From Hysterium pulicare CBS 123377 (Eukaryota > Ascomycota > Dothideomycetes > Hysteriales > Hysteriaceae): a stretch of DNA of 27,652 nt. The notes below the pieces were generated by a model, which saw only the letters and a program-made list of their open reading frames with translations, did no database searches and was not told the origin of the DNA. This document shows, in pieces, positions 18,747-27,652 of this stretch. Position 1 is the first letter of the stretch. Each line of letters starts with the position of its first letter. Made by a program: the position numbers and the translations under genes. The stretch is taken from positions 1-27,652 of the forward strand of contig AJFK01000241.1 in NCBI GenBank assembly GCA_000467715.1, read 5' to 3'.

Positions 18747-21105
18747 TCAAATAATCTCAATTTGAACTAGGTCTGTGGGCTTGGTCTTTGCCCACACCTC
18801 GTTTTTCATCGCTCCAATAACAATAGCATCGCCCACGAGCTGGTACTTCCCGTCAGGGATGCGTCGACGAAGGATAATTGGACTGCTGCATCCTGGCACC
18901 AGAAAGACTTCATCGTGAAGACGTGCTCTGAGCGTGGCCCAACCAATGCCAAAGGAATCATCATCCAGATACATTAAGCGCATGTTCTGAGATGCCATTC
19001 TTTTCAGATCCCGAAACAGGCTGCCCGCTGTAAGACAGCGGCTGCTCCAAGCAGACATTCCACAATGAAAGAATGGATGATAAAGGCGTTTAGCATGATG
19101 CTTCAGATATCGGCCCCCAGCGAAAAAGTCTCGGTTTGCACAAAGCCATTTCGTTAGCTCGTCTTCCACGTTTTCGGGATCGTAGTTTCCGTGAGTCTCG
19201 AGGAAGGCACTGGTGAAGCTGTAGCCTCGGACTTCCCCCTTGGACAAAAAAAAGCATCTAGTAAACCAGTGCCAAATAGGATCGTTGTAACAGTAGTCGT
19301 TTTCGAGCATTGCATAATACATCATGTTGGAGATATCAAGTTTTACGCAGGTTTGAGCCCAGGCGGTATCACACATCGGGAACTCGCTTCCTTCCGGTTC
19401 TGACCATGTCCTTCCCAGGCTGCGTACAGACCCGATGCGGCGTGCGGATGAGTGCAAAGCGACTCCTCTGATTGAAACTGCTGCAGGTGCGGTTCCTGTT
19501 GCGGACCATCTCCATTTCGAATTTCCCTGCACCGAAAGACGATAAATGCGATGATCCGGGGGATATTCATCATAGCTAAAGTAATCGGGAGACCATGATG
19601 GCATGCCTGAAATTTGATCGTGATGGGAGGCAAGTAGAATAATGTTAAGGGAACGTGTCTCGATGTGGGATCGAGTCATTGAGGTCGACAAATCGTCAGT
19701 CTTAAGTTTGTAGTCGATCTCCGAGAAATATTGCAACGCATCCGGCACTATGCCCAATAGACCAAAGACTCGGTCATGCCGACTATCACATAATGACTCT
19801 TTCGTCTCATAGAGTAAATCTAGTAGTGGCATTGGCTTGGCATTCTTCCAGGATTTTCGAATGTCGAAGATGGCATTGACACGATTCCATTGCTGCGGAT
19901 CAGGTTGACGGGCAAGTAGATCAAGAACCGTATGTACCTTATCAGCCCTTACGATCGAAGTACCCACGAGTAACTCAAGATTGTGTCCTAGCGCAAACTC
20001 TTGTATGATCCAGATTCGATTCCAGTATTCATCATTGCAGAAAACCTCAAAAGCTGACATAGTTGCTCTGTCTTTGAGTAAAGTCCCCACTTGGGCCGCT
20101 TGGTTGTCAAGTGCGAGTGTGGGATCAATGAGCGTGAGTAACCGCACAATCCTTTCGGCATCATCTTTTGGCGTGTTGACTGCAACTAGCACTGGCCGTG
20201 CCCCGGCATATATCCCCTGCATGCGCAAAACCTGGGCACTGCGCTCCTCGACACTGGTTTGGTTGATACAAATCGCATCAATCTTGATCCATGTTAGCAA
20301 GTTGACCCATCCGCGCAACTATAGTAGTATTGCAACGTCATGGAGAGCACACGTACCCAGATCAAAGTGTATTGGAGCGAACGCATTCTCCGAAGAATAC
20401 TTGCAAGATTGGGTCTTACTTGCATCTCTTTTCCATCAAGGAAGATGGCGACTACAGCCTCTTCACTTCCCCATGTGTAGGATAGAGCAGTGTAGCCTTC
20501 TGCTCGTGCTGCAAGTAGTGAAATATGTATCGACTCAAGATGAAGCGCAGTGGAATCGTCTCTTGAATGAAGGACCCGAAGCAGCCGTATGTCATTATTT
20601 AAAAGTGGTGAGTATACATATGCCTTGGCTGTTTGAACGTAGCTCTTGCCAGCAGCGTTTGCGTCCTGATCAGATTCAGGTGCTACTGGTTGATCAGTTA
20701 CTTTTTGTTGTACTGGTACTTCCCCGATAGAAATTGTGCTTTCTTCGCGTGGCTGACTACGCTTGAAGAGCCTTGTACGACGAGTAGGAGTCGTACTATG
20801 GCCGGCTACGGTGAGATTTGAATTATCAGCAATTGCATCGATAATCCTATAATGGTCAGTTTGCAGTGATTAAGACTAATGGAGCCATACTTCTTTGTTT
20901 TAAAAAGTGACCGTCCAGAACGGTTCCGGCGAACAAGGGGTTCCATACAAAGCGAGATAAGGAGGGGCAGGCTAAACCATACTGCCAGAGCGAATATAGT
21001 ATTCCGCCCCTCTATACTAGGAGGCATTGAAAACGATATACTAAGTGTAAGGAGGATAAGGACACCAGTACCAAAAAGGCAACATCTTCCATGAGGGGCC
21101 GACAT
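18747..21105 (-). CDS. HET-domain protein with two N-terminal membrane helices
   Basis: Exons 20891-21105, 20357-20846 and 18747-20282 are joined across introns of 44 nt (20847-20890) and 74 nt (20283-20356, branch GCTAAC), both in phase, giving 746 residues. HET domains trigger cell death in vegetative incompatibility and are TIR-like in fold. The hallmarks are present and cross the second splice join: YTALSYTWGS (about 190-199), NLASILRRMR, then LIW|IDAICINQ (236-243), ER..QV..M..IY and DRVFGLLGIVPD. The C-terminus has the usual YQLVGDAIVIG. Two hydrophobic helices (about 8-27 and 36-54) precede RRNRSGR and a Ser/Thr/Pro-rich linker, so the HET domain should face the cytosol from a membrane. 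The start at 21105 has a better context (ACAAAATG) than 21207, which would add 34 residues. No NACHT or repeat domain is present. Confidence 0.85.
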
Positions 21106-21770
21106 TTTGTTTATGATAAGGATGACCTTTTGCGTAAAACGTATCCTTCCAAGGGCTCGTGTGTGGGTTCCGTGCTCTTTAAATAATAGCCAGGTTGACG
21201 TGAACATGCATTTGGCGGGAACTCACCCTAGTCAGTTACGTCAGAGGCATCGGTTCATTGGTTGGCTGCCTTGTCCGCAGTCATGTACGGCGTCAGGCTG
21301 AGTCTCAGCCTTGCGACCTTCGGATGAGGTGACTAGAACTGAGCGCTCTTGGTGATGGAGGGATCGAAATGATTGAAATAATATAGAACTGATTTAGCAT
21401 TAAGAGAGTAGTACGCTCAGGAGACGCATGAGCTACTAACCAATCTAGAACCAGGCAAGCCCGGTTGTGTAACAGCATTGTCCAATCCGTTACTCAGTGA
21501 CAAAATCGACACGGTGCCACGTAGAATGCACGCTACTACTTCTGACCATTTACCGTCACTTTATGCAGCTTGTGTAATTACATAACTACAGTGAAGTGAA
21601 CGCAGCAGCAACTACCCGCTTTGGCAAACAACATTATAAAGGCAGAGTAGCCTCCATTACAGCTTCTGTTCCCTCCACGATCTAAGCAGGGCCCGTTACC
21701 TCTTCGAAACATAATTTCAGTTCGAATTTTCTTCATCAACAAAGAGTGTCGCCGTTGCCGCCAGCTCAAA
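21106..21770. promoter_or_regulatory. Divergent promoter region HET / TPR-SET
   Basis: About 665 bp separate the start codons of the divergent HET and TPR-SET genes. The stretch includes a CCAAT sequence near 21482. The last 150 bases before 21771 should be the 5' UTR of the TPR-SET gene. No open frame of note is seen. Confidence 0.5.
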
Positions 21771-24096
21771 ATGGATGTTCACGATGTTACCGACCGTTAC
21801 TTCCAGATGCTTCAAAGTCAGAAACAGACTTTGCAAAAAGCCAAAAAGCGCCAAGGTCAGCGTCCTCGTGATCAGAAGTCTAGGGAAGAGACGTACCTTA
21901 AATTTATGATGGTGCTTGCGACAACTTCGAGAAAGATGAGCCAGAAAGGTCACATGATTCATTCGTCATTCATCCCGCCAGCATACCTGCCATGCACTAC
22001 GCCTCTGGCTGAGCTCAGACGCGTTGGGATCCGAGATCTTCAGCTTGAGACACATCATCGAGGCACATATCTTCTACTGCGAGCTATCACACCACCTAAC
22101 CGGATGACCGCTATCATGGTTTTGGTTGAAGATGATTGTGCTAATGTCATTTTGCTACAACTGTACCAGCAGGAAGAAGAGGATACTCGTGAAGCCGCCG
22201 ACATCATCAATGCTGGCACAATCTTAGTAGTCAAGGAGCCCTATTTCAAAGTCATGGCATCCGGCGAGTACGGTCTACGTGTAGATCATCTCTCCGATGT
22301 CATTTATGTCGACAAGGATGATCCAATGATACCCGAATCGTGGCGCCCACGAGTTGTCGATGCGGAATGCTCAGCCGAGTCGTTGAAGGCCAAGGGAAAC
22401 TCTTTCGTGGGAGAAGGCAGATACTGGCAGGCGATTACAGAGTAAGCATATCACACCAGAGAGTCATAGACGCGTGCTAATCGGCCTGAACAGGTATTCG
22501 GATGCCCTTTCGCAAGCAGCAGCCACAGTGAACGAGATCGAGATTATCAAACGCAACAGGTCGCTTGCTTTTCTCAAAACCAAGCAGTTCGACGCTGCAC
22601 TCTCTGATACGGGCTTCCCCAACTTCGGCTCCAACCCTACAGAGAAGGCGCTGTTCCGGGCGGCGGAGGCTCTGTATTTCCTCGGGCGGTTCAGCGAATG
22701 TTGCGAGGTGCTGGAACCGCTTCGCACCAACTTTCCAAACAACAAACAAGCGCTCGTGGTACTTGATCGTGCTCGGAGTCGATACTCAGAGCAAAATACC
22801 GGAGACTACAATTTCAAGCTGCTTCAAGCAGAGGCTAAGAAGCTTCGGCCACCTCAGTTGGATCACGCTACATACATCGGGCCTATTGAGATAAGAATGA
22901 CGGAGAACAAGGGCCGTGGGTTGTTCGTGACGAAGGCTGTAAAGGCAGGAGACTTACTCCTATGCGAAAAAGCTTTCTGCCATGCTTACGCAACCGAGGG
23001 TGATGAGAGTAACTCAAAACTCAGTCTCTTAATGAATCCTGAAACAAATCAAGGATTCATGGGTGGCCAGGCTGAGCTCATCAGGATGATCGCGCAGAAG
23101 CTCTATCGCAACCCATCTGTCGCTAAAGCATTCACCTCTCTATATCGTGGAACCTACGAAGGGGTGAGCACGCCTGCGGTGGATGGAAAGCCAATAGTCG
23201 ATACGTAAGTCTTCATTCACAAGAAATCGCAGATGGTGTTGTCTGTACTAACACTTTGCGCACCCAGGTTTCTTATTGAACGGATCATGTCCTTTAACGT
23301 CTTTGGCTGTCCCCTCTCCAGCTTGCTCACTTACAAAAATCTCCTAGATAACAAATTCAAAGAATCGAAAGCTCATCATTCATGCGGTATCTGGATCCAA
23401 GCCTCCTATATCAACCATAGTTGTACTAGTAATGCCCGCCGCTCATTCATTGGCGACATGATGATTGTACGCGCAACCCAAGACCTGGAGCCTGGCACAG
23501 AAATCACATTCTGGTACCACTGTCCCGACGGCACTAGTCCGAAGGACTTGCAGGAAAAGCTCAAACATTGGAAGTTTGTCTGTGATTGCGCCATCTGTCA
23601 AGACGCCAAGGAGACAAAGGCTGCCGTCGTCGCGGAGAGACAGAAATTGCTAGAAAAAATGAAGCGAGTGTGCGAGTCATCTGCGCAACATGGCATACAG
23701 ACGGATAAAGTTGAGCGTCTACTCAAGGCTTTGAATAACACATACACGCGGCCTGCGGACGAGGTGGCTCGCCTCTTACTCTGGGACCCGCAATTGCTGC
23801 TGGCACGCGTCTATATTGCCCAGAAGAACATGACCAAGAGTGTGGAATCTGTCGGCAAGGTTCTGACCGCACTTGGCTTTGTGATCGTTGGCGCCGACTC
23901 TTCTTCTGCAAGCTTTAGAGTTGTTAAGTGGGGCTTGGTGGTGGATCATCTGGTGGAAGCATTCCTGCATGCACGGACTGCCTTTGAGGGCTTGGGGGCT
24001 TGGGATGACTCAAGGCGAGCGGAGGAATATGCAAAGGTTGCGTATAGAATTGTGGTTGGAGAAGATACTTCCTTCGGCTCGGCATATGGTAGATAA
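21771..24096 (+). CDS. TPR and SET domain protein (SMYD-like methyltransferase)
   Basis: Exons 21771-22441, 22494-23204 and 23268-24096 (introns of 52 and 63 nt with GCTAAT and ACTAAC branch sites) give 736 residues. TPR-like helices lie at about 205-310 (AKGNSFVGEGRYWQAITEYSDAL, then RNRSLAFLKTKQFDAALSD). The SET domain runs from about 350 to 545, with GRGLFVTKAVKAGD (364 on), YINHSCTSNA (NHSC at 510-513), the catalytic-type GTEITFWY (about 536-544) and the post-SET cysteines CDCAIC (566-571). The family transfers methyl groups from S-adenosylmethionine to lysines of histones or other proteins; the substrate cannot be told. The order TPR then SET is a common fungal arrangement. The N-terminal 200 residues are not recognised. 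It starts divergently from the HET gene. Confidence 0.9.
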
Positions 24097-24733
24097 AGGA
24101 GTTGGTGGATATCGGTGATAGGTTGAAGGCTCGATTCTTGTCAGCAGAATTGCGTACCCTTTTCACAATGTTAGTGTCCAAGATGGAAGAAAAGACGATC
24201 ATGAGGAAGAGAAACCCTTTATGTAGACGCTTTCCATAAGTCAAGCTTGAATAGTCGGGTACGAAGTTAACTATAAATGAGAGCTTTAAATATAATCACC
24301 GCTTACGCATGGTTGAGCTTTATCAAACTCTTCTTCAACAGTCGGGGTGCTGTCGAATAAGTGAAACCCTCAAGGGTTGTGGTCAGATATGAGGTTGCAG
24401 GGGTAAAGCGTAGCGCCTTACATGGTTTAGCTATTGGTCCTTGCTACTCGTCGAGAACCACTAAGGTGTTATAACTTGTCGTTTTGGGGGATAGGCCATC
24501 TTCTGAGACAGCGTAGACATAGTCCATTAGCTTATATTGGCAAGGTTTCCAGTCTGCCAAACGGTTAAACTTCTATTAGTTGACGCTAAAAATTTTGAAG
24601 TCATGATTAAGTAGACTATAGAACAGCCTCCGGACTCGCTAAAGCGACAGCGCTAGACTTAAACTACACAATAAGAAAAGAAGAAAAAGGAAAAGGAAAA
24701 GAATAAAAGAACATATAGGACTAGACAATAAAC
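24097..24733. other. Convergent intergenic region, AT-rich, with dispersed repeat
   Basis: No gene is seen. A diverged repeat unit lies at 24350-24445, and an A/G-rich run (AAGAAAAAGGAAAAGG) lies near 24676-24710. Confidence 0.6.
24350..24445 (+). repeat. Diverged dispersed repeat, copy A (96 bp)
   Basis: It aligns without gaps to 26622-26717. Both copies start CTGTCGAAT, keep TGAAACC and TCAAG in register, and end in GTCCTTGCT after TTTAGCT. They differ at roughly a third of positions. This is probably an old, decayed mobile-element remnant. Confidence 0.55.
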
Positions 24734-25655
24734 CTAGAAAGGAACGTTATCGCCTTCCTTGGCATAGATACTCTTAAACGTTACAAAATTATCCTGTGTA
24801 TACCATATAACGCCAGACTTGGGCCAACCGAAGAGAGTGTCCGTTCCGAAAAAACTGTTCTCGAACGGCACTGCCGACCCGTTCAGCTTATAAGCAGACA
24901 GTGCCTGGTACACGGCGCTGTCTCTGATCTCTGCTGCGCCCCATACCACGCTCACTATGGCAAGATCGGGACTACTGGGTCCCTGTCGCGTAATCTCTGG
25001 CGCATTTGGGGATACAGTGGCGTTTAGCGTGAACGGTCCATCAAAATCGCAAGCGACAAATGTTCGAATAGAGGGACCATATGAGTGAAGAAGGGCAAGA
25101 CACTTTTTAACATTAGGCCATGGATCGCCGCCGGCCCAAGGGCCTGTATTCGACATGTTCAGAACGAGATCCGGGCCTTGCTGCATGGCGGACCTGGCCT
25201 TGGTGGTGACGTCGACATTGCCATATATAGCTTGAATGATAGCTAGAGCCGTGGGCGTGACAACAGACGTTGTAGATGTGGTAGAAGAAGAGATTTGAGA
25301 AAAAGGGGTTTCAATCGAAGTTGCTAAGATAGAAGATGTCTTAGTCGGAGTTGCTGTAATACAGTACAGGTAAGCCAGATCCAGAAAGTATTTAGTGGCC
25401 TGATGTAAGCAACCTACCGGTATGGCTTTTATGTTTTGTCCCAAGCACTGCTCCAACGACAATCCCAGCAATGACAACGATTATTACGAGAGAAATGAGA
25501 ATGAATGCTGTCCTAGGAGCTAGCCCTAGAACCTTTTTCTTATGCTCTCCCCCAACCGAGGGTCCACCTTCCCGGTTGCCCGACCCTGTTGCCCGGCTCT
25601 CTGGGACAGCTTCTGGAGCCGAGCGTTGGTACTCTGCATACATCTTAGAAGCCAT
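24734..25655 (-). CDS. Single-pass membrane protein with extracellular C-terminal domain
   Basis: Exons 25418-25655 and 24734-25353 (64-nt intron, donor GTAGGT, acceptor TTACAG) give 285 residues. A short polar N-terminus is followed by HKKK and one strong membrane helix (about 49-72). After that come a Ser/Thr-rich linker (TSSILATS..., SSSTTSTTSVV) and a C-terminal domain of about 190 residues with conserved-looking motifs (PWAGGDPWPNV, FVACDFDGPF, GWPKSGVIWY). Several N-glycosylation sites (NMS, NAT, NGS) support an extracellular C-terminus, so it is a type II protein. I do not recognise the domain. The start at 25655 has a good context; the longer open frame upstream lacks an ATG. Confidence 0.75.
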
Positions 25656-27050
25656 GGCTAAATATAGATTCAGCAGAGTGTTCACGGTGGAGATACAAAG
25701 AACAGTTAGACGAGTATGTTCCTGGTAAAAGTATCATGCTAGGCAAACATCCATGGATGTAGGAGGGGTAACCGGGGAAGGCTGTGCAAAAACCCTCCGG
25801 TCAAGAAGCTGAAGAGCCCACGTCATTACGCCACAAGCGAGCTGCCCCCACACGAGCTGCCACCAATTGGAACTTATATTTGACGAGGATGCAGTTAGAA
25901 TTGAGCGTAATGGATCTCTTCGAAGCAGGCGGGACAAAAAAGAGAGGAGCACTGGAAGACCACGTCGCTTTGAGGTCTTCTAAGAACGGAATGGAAAAGA
26001 GTGGATAAAATGAGCAAGCGAGCGTGTTGACTGCTTGGATTGGATATTGTGACTGTAAAGTACCGTCGTGATACCTACCTAGGTGCAAGCTCCAGTTACT
26101 CTACAATTAGAAACCAATAAGTGCAGCAGGGGAGCTAGGAAGCACGATAATAAGGCTGTTGTGTAAACACAAAAGCTAGGTAGCCGGCCTTACCCATTCT
26201 TGAGGTATCAAAGTTGAGACATTATTCGTCGCATGCTGAAGTTTCGCCAAAAAACTTAAGCACTTTAGATCCCGCGGATCTCACGGAACCATCTCCGGAG
26301 ATCTGAGATCAGTTCTTGCCCTGGTAACCGCCCAGCGCACTGGCCTCACGACCTGTTTATTCACTTTTCAAAGTTTGTCATCTCAAGTCTCTGTTATCTA
26401 TTTCAAAGACTCAATGCAACTCGCACAACTGTGCGGCTGCTGTAGGCGAACAAGATTTGAGCCTTTAGAGTGAGCGAAGGAAATAATGTGAACCAAGGAC
26501 TTGAGAGGAGAGAGACGTTGATATTTATGCTGAGTTTCAAAACACGGGGGAAACGCTTGACCTGAATTGACATGCTAGACTGAAGTAAATAGCTTATAAA
26601 CAGATACGAACTATATAAAGCCTGTCGAATGATTGAAACCGTCAAGTTTTATGTTCATGTCTGGAGTTCCGGGATTAAAACGTAGGGCCGTGCTTGATTT
26701 AGCTCTTAGTCCTTGCTGCACATGTGTATAACAGCCCTTCTCTTCTTTAACTGCCCAATCCAACCATCACCTCCTATTTCTAATTGTACTAGCTCGCCAC
26801 AATTTCTCCGAGATTGTTTGGATATTGATAATCGGGTTTTTTCATCTTAAGATGCCTTGAGCACCAACGACATTTCCACCTCCTCCCATCTCCTGTATAA
26901 TAGCAACCCGGTGAGCTTGCAACGCATGGTCGAACATCAGGCGGCAGCGTCCTAGTCCTGTATACGTTGGTGAAGGCATGTTCAAACCTCCCCGCAAGTT
27001 GATAGCCTCCCGGAGGGTATCTATCCTATGTCCGGTTAGTGATCGGTCAC
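25656..27050. other. Long intergenic stretch, about 1.4 kb
   Basis: No convincing gene is seen on either strand. Short open frames (25784-26008 plus, 25801-26088 minus, 26403-26645 minus) lack coding features. The stretch contains a CCTACCTAGGTG run near 26075, the GATC-rich segment ATCTCCGGAGATCTGAGATC (26291-26310, with a perfect palindrome at its start), and repeat copy B at 26622-26717. Confidence 0.55.
26622..26717 (+). repeat. Diverged dispersed repeat, copy B (96 bp)
   Basis: This is the partner of copy A at 24350-24445, in the same orientation about 2.3 kb away. The alignment needs no gaps. Beyond both ends similarity fades. Confidence 0.55.
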
Positions 27051-27652
27051 CTAATTTGAGAAGAAGCTCTTGGTTCTCACAAATGCATATCCATCTCGAA
27101 TCTTGCTTAGCCAGTCTTGCTGGGGTTGGCTGAAGAGGGTTTCAGCAGTAATACGACTGACGAAGTTATCCCACGTGTTATTGTCCCCATCGGTCTCTAT
27201 TTGCTCTATCTCCAAGATAAAGCCTTGATCGTAGAAACGAGCAAGAAGAGGAAGCGCGGCTTCTATCCACCGGTAGAACTTGACATTAGGGAGGCTGCAT
27301 GAGTCGAAGGTCCTCGTAACGATAACAATGATTCTCAAATGGGTCACACGGCGGTTTTTGATCTGTAGCAGCTGTTCAAACATCTGAGTGGAAGCAGACG
27401 CTAACTCATCGTACTTCGCAGCTATGGATTGCGGAAACTCTGGAAGATCCCAGTAGGGAGGCCGAAAGACAACTTCGAGGTTGCGAATATGGTCGCGTGG
27501 TATGATACCTGGTACAAGGAAAGAGGTAGTGAGAAACATGTTTAAGTGCTCCACCCCATAAATTCGCAACATTGTTTTCTCGCAGAGCATCTCCGCGAGC
27601 TCTCTTTTCATGTCCATGAGCTCCTTTGACATGTTCTTATCGGCGGGTGGGC
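27051..27652 (-). CDS. Unrecognised protein, C-terminal part, cut by the right edge
   Basis: The open frame runs from the stop at 27051-27053 to the right edge without interruption, at least 200 codons. Codons before the internal Met at 27632 are also open (PPADKN), so the true start is probably outside the window. The visible part is globular and helical with a conserved-looking core (LEVVFRPPYWDLPEFP, then RVTHLRIIVIVTRTFD). It has no membrane helix and no catalytic motif that I know. The style resembles large lineage-specific fungal families of unknown function. Confidence 0.6.
   Translation of the reverse strand, partial: PPADKNMSKELMDMKRELAEMLCEKTMLRIYGVEHLNMFLTTSFLVPGIIPRDHIRNLEVVFRPPYWDLPEFPQSIAAKYDELASASTQMFEQLLQIKNRRVTHLRIIVIVTRTFDSCSLPNVKFYRWIEAALPLLARFYDQGFILEIEQIETDGDNNTWDNFVSRITAETLFSQPQQDWLSKIRDGYAFVRTKSFFSN

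Noticed and set aside
19981-20730. 249-codon plus-strand open frame
   Set aside because: It is antisense to the HET gene, whose exon joins and motifs are clear on the other strand.
26285-26315. GATC-rich palindromic segment as a regulatory hairpin or terminator
   Set aside because: Short palindromes of this kind are common by chance, and no gene end lies nearby.

Overview
This is nuclear DNA from a filamentous ascomycete (Pezizomycotina). The genes carry short spliceosomal introns, mostly 44-140 nt, with GT...AG ends and CTAAC/CTAAT-type branch sites. The proteins are of fungal type: a secreted sedolisin, HET-domain proteins, pescadillo/NOP7, PIG-U and MSH6. I cannot name the species from the sequence. 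All exon joins were worked out by hand from reading frame, splice sites and family sequence patterns.

Layout. Positions 1-701 hold the 3' part of an unrecognised gene. A secreted sedolisin protease (S53) with three exons covers 1553-3742, and a Ser/Thr-rich single-pass membrane protein covers 4522-5469. Positions 5748-12221 are a housekeeping-like block. It holds pescadillo (NOP7, minus) and the GPI transamidase subunit PIG-U (plus), divergent across about 190 bp. Next come a small basic nuclear protein with an apparent GC-AG intron, a tiny two-exon membrane protein on the minus strand (hidden by its intron), and a 132-residue two-helix membrane protein. MSH6, with a PCNA-binding box, covers 12642-16516 on the minus strand.

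From 16.6 kb the window becomes accessory. A decayed C-terminal half of a HET gene (16682-17728) is followed by a 450-bp non-coding LTR element (17899-18348). That element has about 100-bp LTRs, a perfect 5-bp target duplication, a purine tract and internal tandem repeats, so it is a TRIM-like miniature retrotransposon. A full HET gene (18747-21105, minus) encodes two membrane helices before the HET domain. It is divergent from a TPR-SET (SMYD-like) gene (21771-24096, plus). A single-pass membrane protein (24734-25655, minus) and a gene running off the right edge (27051-27652, minus) complete the coding content. A diverged 96-bp dispersed repeat lies on both sides of the 24734-25655 gene.

The housekeeping genes act in separate processes: 60S ribosome assembly, GPI anchoring and mismatch repair. 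The most unusual unit is the membrane-anchored HET gene with its divergent TPR-SET partner, next to a dead HET relative and a TRIM. This resembles an allorecognition or immunity neighbourhood, but that role is inference.
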